A stretch of DNA of 64,000 nt, taken from positions 62,001 through 126,000 of the forward strand of contig NZ_QTPO01000016.1 in assembly GCF_003853645.1 (NCBI RefSeq). Direction: 5' to 3'. Under the pieces are notes generated by a model. The model saw nothing but the letters and a program-made list of their open reading frames with translations, made no database searches and was not told where the DNA came from. Numbering within the stretch: the first letter of the stretch is position 1; each line of letters opens with the position of its first letter. Made by a program: the position numbers and the translations under genes. This DNA comes from Burkholderia sp. Bp9143. Its GTDB lineage: Bacteria; Pseudomonadota; Gammaproteobacteria; Burkholderiales; Burkholderiaceae. Positions 25,648-33,857 of the stretch are shown piece by piece.

Positions 25648-27023
25648 AATCGCCGCGCGCCCTTCTGCACGTCGATTCGGCGATCGACGCGCATCCGGAA
25701 CTGCCGATCGCCGGCCCGCGCCGATTCCCGCATTGGCTCAATCGTGATCGGGTGCGCCTCTATGCGGCCACGGTCCTGCTGACCGAGTTGCTGTTCATCT
25801 GCGTCTACCTCGCACGCGTGCATGGGTCGCATACGTCCGTGCCCGAGCCGCTCGCGCAGGATCTCGCGCCGATCTGGAGCGCCGCACGGCTCGCCGCGCA
25901 CGGCCATGCGATCGACGCGTGGCATTTCTCGTCGCTCTTCGCGCTCGAGAAACTCGTGATCCCGACGATGAACGCCGCGGACGGCTCGCTGCTTTGGCTC
26001 TATCCGCCCACGATGCTGCTGTTCGTGCTGCCGCTCGGCTGGCTGCCGTACACGCTCGCTCTCGTGCTGTGGCTCGGCGTCACCTACATGCTGTTCGCGG
26101 TAACGATCCGCGCGACCGTGCAGCGCGATGCGGCACTGCTCTGCGCGCTCGCGTTCCCCGGCGCGTTTCTCACGGTGATCGTCGGGCAGACGAGCCTGCT
26201 TACCGCGATGCTCGCCGGCTGCGGGCTGCTGACACTGAACCGCCGCCCCGTCGTCGCCGGCATCTGCTTCGGGTTGCTGACGATGAAGCCGCAAATGGCG
26301 ATCCTGTTCCCGCTCGCGCTGCTGTGCGCCGGACAATGGCGTGCGCTGGCCGCGTGGGCCGCGACGATCGCCGGCGGCGTCGCACTGACGACGCTCGCGT
26401 TCGGCATCGGTTCGTGGGTCGCATTCATGCACGGGATCACCGATGCGTATCAGACCGTCGGCGCCGGCCACGTCAAGCTCGCGCGCATGCCGACCGTGTT
26501 CGCGCTCGCCACGCTTGCCGGCTGGCCCGTCTACGTCGCACGCGCCCTGCAGCTGCTGTCGGCCGCGGCCGCCGCGATCACCGTCGTATATGCATGGCGC
26601 GGCGCGTGTTCGTACGCGCTGCGCGCCGCGACCCTCGCCTGCGCGTGCCTGATCGTCAGTCCCTATCTGTACGACTACGACCTGACCTGGTACGGGCTCG
26701 TGATCGCCTGGTACGCACGCTATGCGTGGACGCACGGCTGGCGGCGCTTCGACCGCGAATGGCTGCTGCTGATGTGGGTGATGCCGCTCGCCGGCCTCGT
26801 GCTGGTCTCGCATCTGTCGTTCCAGTTCATGCCGCTCGTCACGCTGGCGTCGCTGGCGCTGCTCGTCAGCCGGATTGCACAAGAAAGACACGACGTGCCG
26901 TCGATGCCCGACGCACGCGACAACTCGACCGAGACCGACTTCCCGCATCCGGTCCGCTCACACCATCGCCCGGCGCACGGACTGCGCCGCGCCGGCCGCC
27001 CGACCTTCGGCGTCGACCGCTGA
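25644..27023 (+). CDS. GT87-family membrane glycosyltransferase, second copy
   Basis: The 459-residue paralogue of the preceding protein has the same LLWLYPPTMLLF, TMKPQMAILFP and SPYLYDYDLTWYG segments and multiple membrane helices. It overlaps the upstream gene by four bases. The C-terminal 50 residues are hydrophilic and specific to this copy. Two GT87 enzymes in tandem suggest two successive sugar additions to the same lipid-linked or surface glycan. Confidence 0.8.
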   Translation: MKSPRALLHVDSAIDAHPELPIAGPRRFPHWLNRDRVRLYAATVLLTELLFICVYLARVHGSHTSVPEPLAQDLAPIWSAARLAAHGHAIDAWHFSSLFALEKLVIPTMNAADGSLLWLYPPTMLLFVLPLGWLPYTLALVLWLGVTYMLFAVTIRATVQRDAALLCALAFPGAFLTVIVGQTSLLTAMLAGCGLLTLNRRPVVAGICFGLLTMKPQMAILFPLALLCAGQWRALAAWAATIAGGVALTTLAFGIGSWVAFMHGITDAYQTVGAGHVKLARMPTVFALATLAGWPVYVARALQLLSAAAAAITVVYAWRGACSYALRAATLACACLIVSPYLYDYDLTWYGLVIAWYARYAWTHGWRRFDREWLLLMWVMPLAGLVLVSHLSFQFMPLVTLASLALLVSRIAQERHDVPSMPDARDNSTETDFPHPVRSHHRPAHGLRRAGRPTFGVDR

Positions 27024-27047
27024 TACGTCACCACAGGGGAACCCATC

Positions 27048-28106
27048 ATGCGCGAACCACTCTACACGCCGCTCGTCTCGCTGGTCGTACCGTTCTACAA
27101 CGAAGGCGAAGCCGTCGAACGCTTCTTCGACGTCGTGATTCCGCTGATGGCCGGCATCGAGGCGATCCGCTTCGAGATCGTCTGCGTCAACGACGGCAGC
27201 CGCGACGACACGCTCGAACGCCTGATCCGGGTCAGCATGGGCGACCGCCGCGTGCGCGTCATCGATCTCACCCGCAACTTCGGCAAGGAAGCAGCGCTGA
27301 CGGCCGGCCTCGACGAAGCCGACGGCGACGCGGTGATCCCACTCGACGCCGACCTGCAGGATCCGCCGAGCCTGATTCCGGTCATGCTCGAGCACTGGCG
27401 AGACGGCGCGGAAGTCGTCGCCGCGAAGCGCAGCAGCCGCGCGTGCGATTCGTTCGCGAAGCGCACCGCCGCCGCGATCTACTACCGCGTGCACAATCTG
27501 CTGTCGGACGTGAAGCTGCCGGAGAACGTCGGCGACTTCCGGCTGATGGACCGCAAGGTCGTGAACGCACTGCGGAGCCTGCCCGAGCGGCACCGCTTCA
27601 TGAAGGGGCTGTTCGCGTGGGTCGGCTACCGGACCGTGATCGTCGAATACCAGCGCGATCCGCGCAGCGCCGGACACTCGAAGTTCTCGGGATGGAAGCT
27701 GTGGAACTTCGCGCTCGAGGGGATCACGAGCTTCAGCACCGTGCCGCTGCGCAGCTGGACCTACATCGGCCTCAGCATTGCCGCGCTCGCGTTCCTGTAC
27801 GGTGCGTTCATCGTGGCTCGCACACTGCTGTTCGGCAACCCGGTGCTCGGCTATGCGTCGCTGCTGTCGGTGACGCTGTTCATCGGCGGGATCGAGCTCA
27901 TCGGCATCGGCGTGGTCGGCGAGTACATCGGTCGCATCTACGACGAATCGAAGCAACGCCCCGTCTATCTGATTCGCCGCCGCTACCAGACGCACGCCAA
28001 GGTGATCGAGCTGCCGGTCGCGCGCGATGCGCGCCGCACGGCCGCACGCCGCCGCTTGCAACCGGCCCGCGTCCAGCCGGCCCGCGTGCGGGTCGGCGAG
28101 CGCTGA
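27048..28106 (+). CDS. GT2 polyprenyl-phosphate glycosyltransferase (GtrB-like)
   Basis: This 352-residue DPM1/GtrB-type GT2 enzyme has VVPFYNEGEAVERFF at the start, nucleotide-binding CVNDGSRDDT, a DXD motif in PLDADLQDPP and two C-terminal membrane helices (IGLSIAALAFLYGAFIVART; LLSVTLFIGGIELIGIGVVG). It moves a sugar from a nucleotide donor to undecaprenyl phosphate in the cytoplasmic leaflet. Its product would be flipped by the GtrA protein encoded 15 bases downstream and used by the GT87 enzymes. Confidence 0.9.
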   Translation: MREPLYTPLVSLVVPFYNEGEAVERFFDVVIPLMAGIEAIRFEIVCVNDGSRDDTLERLIRVSMGDRRVRVIDLTRNFGKEAALTAGLDEADGDAVIPLDADLQDPPSLIPVMLEHWRDGAEVVAAKRSSRACDSFAKRTAAAIYYRVHNLLSDVKLPENVGDFRLMDRKVVNALRSLPERHRFMKGLFAWVGYRTVIVEYQRDPRSAGHSKFSGWKLWNFALEGITSFSTVPLRSWTYIGLSIAALAFLYGAFIVARTLLFGNPVLGYASLLSVTLFIGGIELIGIGVVGEYIGRIYDESKQRPVYLIRRRYQTHAKVIELPVARDARRTAARRRLQPARVQPARVRVGER

Positions 28107-28121
28107 CCGGCGGAGGCGGCG

Positions 28122-28505
28122 ATGTTCGAACTGCTCTATGCCGAGCGCGTCCGGCTGGCGCGCTTCGGCCTGTCCGGACTCTGCTCGACCGCGCTGCATG
28201 TGCTGATCGCGTCCGCGATGTACGCGCTGATCGACGCGACGCAGGTGATCGCGAACGCCGTCGCGTTCGTCGGCGCGACGGCGTTCTCGTATCTCGCGAA
28301 TACGCTGTGGAGCTTCTCGTCGACCGTGCATTCGCGCAACCTGCTGCGCTACCTGACCGTCGCGCTGGCCGGCTTCGTCGAGACGATGCTGCTCGCGCGC
28401 GCCGCCGAACGGCTCGACGTGCCGCGCGGCTGGGCCATCGTCGCGATCGCGCTGCTGATCCCGCCGACGATGTTCGTGTTGCACCGGTCGTGGACGTATC
28501 GGTGA
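28122..28505 (+). CDS. GtrA-family flippase
   Basis: The 127-residue protein has four membrane helices, the family start RLARFGLSGLCSTALHVLIA and TAFSYLANTLWSFSS. GtrA proteins move polyprenyl-phosphate sugars across the inner membrane. A CGGAGG ribosome site precedes the ATG. It completes a GtrA-GtrB-GT87 glycosylation module. Confidence 0.85.
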   Translation: MFELLYAERVRLARFGLSGLCSTALHVLIASAMYALIDATQVIANAVAFVGATAFSYLANTLWSFSSTVHSRNLLRYLTVALAGFVETMLLARAAERLDVPRGWAIVAIALLIPPTMFVLHRSWTYR

Positions 28506-28568
28506 GGTGTACGGCACCGGCAGTCACACGCTTCCCTTCCACGTCCGATCGGAAACCCGAATCCGGAC

Positions 28569-28739
28569 TCAAGGATCGATCACGGTCGCACACGCATCCG
28601 TCGGCGCCGCGGCCACGTGCCCCACGACCGGCACGATCTTGATCCCCGCAGACGCGATACGACACGGTGCTGCAGCCAGGCCGCATCCGCCGAGCACGAT
28701 ACAGCCGGCGACACAAACGGCACGGACGAACCACTTCAT
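28569..28739 (-). CDS. Small DUF6726-like lipoprotein
   Basis: This 56-residue gene is easily missed. The ATG (complement of 28737-28739) has a strong AGGAGG site on the - strand. The product starts MKWFVRAVCVAGCIVLGGCG with lipobox LGGC (Cys19) and ends in a conserved-looking GIKIVPVVGHVAAAPTDACA, which I recall from DUF6726 lipoproteins of Burkholderia. It is predicted to be an envelope lipoprotein of unknown function. It is divergent from the 55-residue membrane protein, and the 46-bp palindrome lies 71 bp upstream of its start. Confidence 0.75.
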   Translation of the reverse strand: MKWFVRAVCVAGCIVLGGCGLAAAPCRIASAGIKIVPVVGHVAAAPTDACATVIDP

Positions 28740-28809
28740 ATCCACCTCCTGGTAGCAATCGATACATCTTCCGGACAGACCCGACTGACGGAACCTGCCC
28801 GCCGTAAGA

Positions 28810-28855
28810 TCATGCTAGCATACAAACCGTCTAGACGGTTTGTATGCTAGCATGA
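28810..28855. promoter_or_regulatory. 46-bp perfect palindrome, probable TetR operator
   Basis: Both arms match exactly over 46 bp. The centre is AAACCG-TCTAGA-CGGTTT, flanked symmetrically by TATGCTAGCATGA-type sequence, which includes -10-like hexamers facing both ways. A second, imperfect AAACCG-N6-CGGTTT occurs before the TetR gene at 30337-30354. The centre fits a TetR dimer site placed between two divergent promoters. Confidence 0.7.
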
Positions 28856-29039
28856 CTCATCTGTCGAATCCGTCCATGCGACGACCTCTCCCGCTCGTTC
28901 GATTGCTCAACGCGTAACGACCGCGCCGGAGCCCGATGTGCCTGCCGTTGCCTTGGCGTCAACCAACGCTCAAGCGGCGGTCTCCGTCGAGCGAGCGCAG
29001 CAGACCCGATTCCCTTCCGTCACCCATCGAACAGCGATC

Positions 29040-29207
29040 ATGCGCCACCCGACCACACTCACCCCGAGCCCCGGATCTTCAACCATCAAGCTGCTGTTTC
29101 TTGCGGCCCCGCTTGTGGCTGCGCTCGTAAGCGTCCTCATCATCGTGACGGTATTTTCAACCGACGTTCCTTACCTGACGAACGGCTTCCAGAACGGCCC
29201 AAAATGA
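29040..29207 (+). CDS. Small single-pass membrane protein
   Basis: The protein has 55 residues with one hydrophobic helix (IKLLFLAAPLVAALVSVLII) after a polar N-terminus. The start is uncertain: ATG 29040 is preferred because the frame extension up to GTG 28938 has no ribosome site. Its stop overlaps the next gene's start (ATGA), so it is probably real and co-translated. No family was recognised. It lies downstream of the palindrome operator. Confidence 0.5.
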   Translation: MRHPTTLTPSPGSSTIKLLFLAAPLVAALVSVLIIVTVFSTDVPYLTNGFQNGPK

Positions 29208-29680
29208 AAATCTCCTACTTCATGCCGATCGTGTCGTGCATCGCGGCGATCGGTTTCATGTCGACGGCACATGCCCAGTTTCGCGGCCTCGACGATCTGA
29301 ATCGATTCGGCGAGAAGCGCACGCTTTGCCGTCAAGCGCTCAGGTCGTCCGGTGTGGAAGACGACATGGACCAACGTATCCGGGATCTCGTCAGGAAATC
29401 GTACGATGGCGCCGGTCGCAAGCATGGGCCGGCCGGATCGGCCGATGCCAGCACCTATCGCGAGCGGGTCGAAGACGCCGTCAACGATCTCAGGGATCCG
29501 GTACTCAAGCAGTTGATCAATTACTGCGCAGGAAATTTCACGGTAAGCGAACTCCGTGGCGTCAACGACTTCTATATGAGTCAGGCCGGACAAGCATGGC
29601 TTCGCAAAGGTCGAACCACGCTCATGCCGGAGATGGACAGAGCGATCTCCAGCATTCAACCCCGGATCAATGAAAACTGA
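29204..29680 (+). CDS. Exported DUF2059-like protein
   Basis: The protein has 158 residues with a signal peptide (FMPIVSCIAAIGFMSTAHA) and a mostly helical mature part. The region NFTVSELRGVNDFYMSQAGQ resembles DUF2059, in which an ELR-x2-x2-FY-x-S-x-x-G motif recurs. It is probably periplasmic and of unknown function. It is translationally coupled to the small membrane protein upstream. Confidence 0.65.
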   Translation: MKISYFMPIVSCIAAIGFMSTAHAQFRGLDDLNRFGEKRTLCRQALRSSGVEDDMDQRIRDLVRKSYDGAGRKHGPAGSADASTYRERVEDAVNDLRDPVLKQLINYCAGNFTVSELRGVNDFYMSQAGQAWLRKGRTTLMPEMDRAISSIQPRINEN

Positions 29681-29884
29681 GGAAGGGTCGTTGAAGGGCG
29701 CGCTTCCTATCGGCGGGCATCCACGCCCGCACCAGTAGGGCGCATCGAGATGCGGCCCCGCATGCCCACGCGCGAGGTTCCCTTCGGCAGTCGACGCGTG
29801 TCTTTTCCTGATGCACGTCGCTCAATCAATGCAACTCTGGCGGGTTCACTGCGTCGCCTGCAGTCGACGCAATTCCCTGCGCGA

Positions 29885-30103
29885 TCATCGAGACAGGTCC
29901 TGGATGTCGGTCTGGAAGCCCAGCACGAGCGTCAGATAGAAGAGCGCCGCAAAGACACCGGCCATCGTACCGAAAATGTCCCGCGCAAGCGCGCCGCGGA
30001 TCATGTGAGCCGGAATCCCGATCGCCAGATAAGCGATCAGGAACACGATCGAAACCATCAGCGGCGGCGGCGTGCCGAGAATCAGATAGGCAATTTCGCG
30101 CAT
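29885..30103 (-). CDS. Small inner-membrane protein
   Basis: The protein has 72 residues with two hydrophobic helices (LMVSIVFLIAYLAIGIPAHM and MAGVFAALFYLTLVLGF). ATG 30103 has an AGGAGC ribosome site on the - strand; longer in-frame starts give an Arg-rich non-membrane extension. No family was recognised. It is convergent with the DUF2059-like gene. Confidence 0.6.
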   Translation of the reverse strand: MREIAYLILGTPPPLMVSIVFLIAYLAIGIPAHMIRGALARDIFGTMAGVFAALFYLTLVLGFQTDIQDLSR

Positions 30104-30476
30104 CTTCCGTGCTCCTCGTCGATTTCGGTTGGCGCATCCCGCGTGTCTCGGCATCGATCCGCCGCTTCGCGGCGAGCGCATGCCGCCAACGTCAGCACCG
30201 TGACGCCGGAAAAAATGAAAGCGCCCAATTTGGGTATGAGCATGTCGGATTCCATGGAAGGCGCTCGACCGGCACCGGCGGTGAAATGGCGAAAGGGTTG
30301 ACGCGAGGCAAGCGTAGCACCGCCACCACCCTATGTAAACCGTCTGCCCGGTTTGTTTTATGACAAGTCATCGCCAAGGTACAATGCCGGGCTTGCGGCC
30401 GGGAGTATCATCCCGCGCTCGCCTCGCCCTACCGCCCCATCACCGCGCGAAAGCGCGACGCCATCGCGACGATCCA
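30104..30476. promoter_or_regulatory. Upstream region of the TetR gene, with operator
   Basis: This 373-bp stretch holds the TetR gene promoter. AAACCG (30337-30342) and CGGTTT (30349-30354) are separated by six bases, the same half-sites and spacing as in the centre of the palindrome at 28810-28855. TTTTATGA downstream of it could act as a -10. The pattern indicates autorepression. The rest shows no other feature. Confidence 0.6.
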
Positions 30477-31058
30477 ATGGACAATCAGACCCGCTCGGAA
30501 ATTTCCCGCAAGAAGGCCATCGATGCAGCACTCGGCATCCTGACACGCGATGGCGTCGGAGGCTTGACGTTCGACGCGCTCTCGCGTGAAAGCGGCATCA
30601 GCAAGGGCGGGTTGCTGCATCAGTTCCGTACCAAGCAGGGCGTGCTCGAGGCGCTGCTCGAATTCCAGCAGCAGCAATTCGAACAGTTCGGACGCGATTA
30701 CCTCGTGAAGGAGGGGGCGTCGAAGGCCGAGCCGACCCTCGCGGCCCAGATCGCGATTTTTCGGGAAGCCATCAATCAACCGAACTCGGTCGCACGCGCG
30801 GTACTGGCGGCAATCATCGAAAGCCCGGAACTGCTCGAGGGCCGAGACAGCACCGATGCCGACAAGCTGAAAACCATGGACAAGGAGTCCGGTGATTTCG
30901 AACTCTCGCTGCTGCGTTACTTCGCGGCGAGCGGCATTGCGTTCAACGTGCTGCTTGGCCTGACGCCGCTGACCGGCGCGATGCGGAATCGACTATTCGC
31001 CCGCCTGCTCGATGAGGAAAGCTGGCAAGCCAGGACGGTCAAGCCGAAACGGAAGTGA
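30477..31058 (+). CDS. TetR-family transcriptional regulator
   Basis: This 193-residue repressor has an N-terminal helix-turn-helix (AIDAALGILTRDGVGGLTFD then SGISKGGLLHQFRTKQGVLE) and a C-terminal ligand domain. The start at ATG 30477 gives the usual short N-terminus; an upstream in-frame ATG at 30360 would add an unlikely Arg-rich tail. It probably binds AAACCG-N6-CGGTTT at its own promoter and at 28810-28855, controlling the small envelope genes there. It is convergent with the MFS gene. Confidence 0.85.
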   Translation: MDNQTRSEISRKKAIDAALGILTRDGVGGLTFDALSRESGISKGGLLHQFRTKQGVLEALLEFQQQQFEQFGRDYLVKEGASKAEPTLAAQIAIFREAINQPNSVARAVLAAIIESPELLEGRDSTDADKLKTMDKESGDFELSLLRYFAASGIAFNVLLGLTPLTGAMRNRLFARLLDEESWQARTVKPKRK

Positions 31059-31098
31059 TCGGTTGATCCGTCGCCGCCAACGCGTTTGGGCGAATGCG

Positions 31099-32538
31099 TC
31101 AACGGTTCAATTCCTCGAGCCGCAAGCCGTTGGTCCTCGGCCCGAAGAAACCGATCGATACCGCGACCGCCAGCATGCACGCCGTGATGCCGGCAAATAC
31201 CCCGGGCAACCCGAAATCCCGGAGCAGGAACGCGATCGAAAAGCCCGACATCATCGCGCCGACCCGGCTGGCCGAGTACACGATGCCGTTGGCCCGGCAC
31301 CGCACCGCCGTCGGGAACAGCTCGGCCTGGTACGCGTGGTAGCAGACCGAGATGATCTGGCCGGCGAAGCTGATCAGCACGCCGAGCAGGATGAGCGGCA
31401 CCACCGCCTTGACCTGCGCGAACGCCGTCCCGCACACGATCACGACCAGCGCGCCGCCGACGATCAGGTGCTTGCGCTGGATCCTGTCGGCGACGGCCAT
31501 CGCCAGCAGCGGCCCGAGCGGCAACGCGAACGCGATGATGAACGAATACAGCAGGCTCTTCGTGACCGTGATGCCCTGGCTGATCAACAGCGTCGGCACC
31601 CAGTTCGCAAAACCGTAGTAACCGATCGCCTGGCAGAAGTTGAAGACGATCAGCATCACGAGACGCGATCGATACGGCGGCTGCCACAACGCCGCGAGCG
31701 ACGCGCGTCGATGCCGCGGCTGCTCGACGACCGGCGACGGCGGCGGCAGCGAGTGCCCCGCCTGACGTTCGACGATCGCCTCGATGTTCCGCACGATCGC
31801 GTCGCCCTTGTCGACCTGTCCGTGCATCGCGAGCCAGCGCGGACTCTCCGGCACGCCGCGCCGGATGAACCACACCAGCAGCGCGCCGAGCGCGCCCGCG
31901 AGCACCACGACGCGCCATCCGTCGATACCGAGCACCGTGGTCGGCACGAGCCAGTACGACAGGATCGCGGCGACCGGCGCCGCCGCGAACATCACGCTCT
32001 GGTTGAACGCCATCGCACGGCCGCGCATCTGCTGCGGGACGAGCTCCGTCACGTAGCTGTCGATCGTGATGATCTCGACCCCGACGCCGATCCCGGTGAT
32101 GAAGCGCCAGAGGATCATGCCTTCGGCGGTCGTCTGGCATGCCATGATCACCGACCCGATCGAATACCAGAGCAGCGATATCGTGAACACCGCGCGCCGG
32201 CCGTAGCGATCGGGCATCCAGCCCAGCCCGAACGTCCCGACGAACAGGCCCGCAAACGTCGCGGCGATGAAGCCGGCGATCCCGGTGAAGCCGAAGAACG
32301 CGTGCGTGGTCGTTTGCAGCACCCCGCTCTTCGCCATGCCCGGCGCGATATAGCCGGTGAAGATCAGGTCGTAGACCTCGAAAAAACCGCCCAGCGAAAT
32401 CAGCAGCACCAGCATCCACAGATGGCGGGTGATCGGCAGACGATCCATGCGCGCGGCGATCGCGGCGCCCGGCGTGACGTCGACATCGATGAAGGGCGAA
32501 TCGTGCGGACGGGAATCCGCGGTGACGGTGGGTTGCAT
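31099..32538 (-). CDS. MFS transporter
   Basis: This 479-residue MFS transporter has twelve predicted helices, the loop motif MPDRYGRRA after helix 2 and RFITGIGVGVEIITIDSYVTE in helix 4. It resembles the metabolite:H+ symporter/AAHS-like groups that take up organic acids. It lies 160 bases downstream of the CoA-transferase gene in the same direction and probably imports the acid that the CoA-transferase and lyase use. Confidence 0.85.
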   Translation of the reverse strand: MQPTVTADSRPHDSPFIDVDVTPGAAIAARMDRLPITRHLWMLVLLISLGGFFEVYDLIFTGYIAPGMAKSGVLQTTTHAFFGFTGIAGFIAATFAGLFVGTFGLGWMPDRYGRRAVFTISLLWYSIGSVIMACQTTAEGMILWRFITGIGVGVEIITIDSYVTELVPQQMRGRAMAFNQSVMFAAAPVAAILSYWLVPTTVLGIDGWRVVVLAGALGALLVWFIRRGVPESPRWLAMHGQVDKGDAIVRNIEAIVERQAGHSLPPPSPVVEQPRHRRASLAALWQPPYRSRLVMLIVFNFCQAIGYYGFANWVPTLLISQGITVTKSLLYSFIIAFALPLGPLLAMAVADRIQRKHLIVGGALVVIVCGTAFAQVKAVVPLILLGVLISFAGQIISVCYHAYQAELFPTAVRCRANGIVYSASRVGAMMSGFSIAFLLRDFGLPGVFAGITACMLAVAVSIGFFGPRTNGLRLEELNR

Positions 32539-32698
32539 GCATGTCTCCTGAATACGGCGAATGTCGGCGGCCTTGTTGTTGGATCGTGGTCCGCCTGCCG
32601 GTGTTGCGCGCCGCGCACGTCATGCACGGCGCGCGGTTCTCGACGATTGTTTGCTGCAGCACCTCGACCAACCGCATCGCGGCCGAGGCGCTGGCGGG

Positions 32699-33850
32699 TC
32701 ATGCGGCCGCGCGGCCGGTCAGCCGTGAAAGAATCTCGTGCGTGTGTTCGCCGACCCGGGCCAACGCCTGCCGGACACCCGGCCGGCGACCGCCCATCGT
32801 CAGCGGCAACAGGACGACGTCGGTCGTCGTGCCGTCATCGGTCTCCATCGGCACGAGACCGCCGCTGGCCTTGAGATGCGGATCGTCGAGCAGTTGCTCC
32901 GGGCGCACGATCGGTGCGTACGGAATGCCCGCGGCCTCGAGCTTCGGCATCAGTTCGTCGATGCGGTGGTCCTTCAGGATGTCGCCGAGGACATCGAGCA
33001 ACGCCGGCCGGACCGCCACACGCAATGCGTTGCTCGCGAAGCGCGGCTCGGCGGGCAGGTCCGGGCGGCCGAGCACGTCGCACAGCGTGGCGAACTGCTT
33101 GTCGCTGACCGCGCCGATGAACAGCTGTTCGTTGCCGGCAAGCATGAACACGTCGTACACGCTCCAAGCGGACACGCGCGCGGGCATCGGCGGCGGCGCT
33201 TCATGCGTCATCGCATACTGCTGCATGTGCTGCGCGGAGAGGAACACGCAGTTCTCGAAGAGTGCGCTTTGCACTTCCTGGCCGCGTCCGGTGACATCCC
33301 GTTCGCGCAACGCGGCGAGCACGCCGATCGCGCCGAACATGCCGCCCATGATGTCGTTGACCGACGTTCCCGCGCGCAACGGCCGACCCACCGGCCCCGT
33401 CATGTACGACAGCCCGCCCATCATCTGCACGACTTCGTCGAGCGCGAGACGCTTCTCATACGGACCGGGCAGGAAGCCCTTGTGCGACACGTAGACGAGC
33501 CGTGGGAATGCCTTCGAAAGCGTGTCGTAGTCCAGACCGAGCTTCGTCATCAGGCCCGGGCGGAAATTCTCGAGCATCACGTCGCAGGTGCCGATCAGTT
33601 CGACCGCGGCATCCCTGCCCTCCGGCGTGTTGATGTCGAGCACGACGCTCTTCTTGTTGCGGTTGAAGGTCCGGAAGAAGCCGATGCCGAGGCCCGGCAG
33701 CCTGCGCGTCTTGTCGCCGCCGGGCGGCTCGATCTTGATGACCTCCGCGCCGAGATCCGCGAGGATCATCCCGCACGTCGGCCCCATGACCATGTGCGTG
33801 AACTCGATCACGCGCACGCCGTCGAGCGGGAGTCTTGCGTTGGTTTCCAT
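32699..33850 (-). CDS. CaiB/BaiF (class III) CoA-transferase
   Basis: This 383-residue family III CoA-transferase starts with DGVRVIEFTHMVMGPTCGMI and has KIEPPGGDKTRR and the catalytic-Asp region GTSVNDIMGGMFGAIG. It would move CoA onto an organic acid. It follows the HMG-CoA-lyase-like gene by seven bases. The pair suggests activation of a 3-hydroxy-3-methyl diacid (for example 3-hydroxy-3-methylglutarate or citramalate) followed by cleavage. Confidence 0.88.
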   Translation of the reverse strand: METNARLPLDGVRVIEFTHMVMGPTCGMILADLGAEVIKIEPPGGDKTRRLPGLGIGFFRTFNRNKKSVVLDINTPEGRDAAVELIGTCDVMLENFRPGLMTKLGLDYDTLSKAFPRLVYVSHKGFLPGPYEKRLALDEVVQMMGGLSYMTGPVGRPLRAGTSVNDIMGGMFGAIGVLAALRERDVTGRGQEVQSALFENCVFLSAQHMQQYAMTHEAPPPMPARVSAWSVYDVFMLAGNEQLFIGAVSDKQFATLCDVLGRPDLPAEPRFASNALRVAVRPALLDVLGDILKDHRIDELMPKLEAAGIPYAPIVRPEQLLDDPHLKASGGLVPMETDDGTTTDVVLLPLTMGGRRPGVRQALARVGEHTHEILSRLTGRAAA

Positions 33851-33857
33851 GATGTCC

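Noticed and set aside
28810..28855. Palindrome as a transcription terminator
   Set aside because: No U-run on either side, perfect symmetry over 46 bp, and the core recurs upstream of a TetR gene; an operator fits better.
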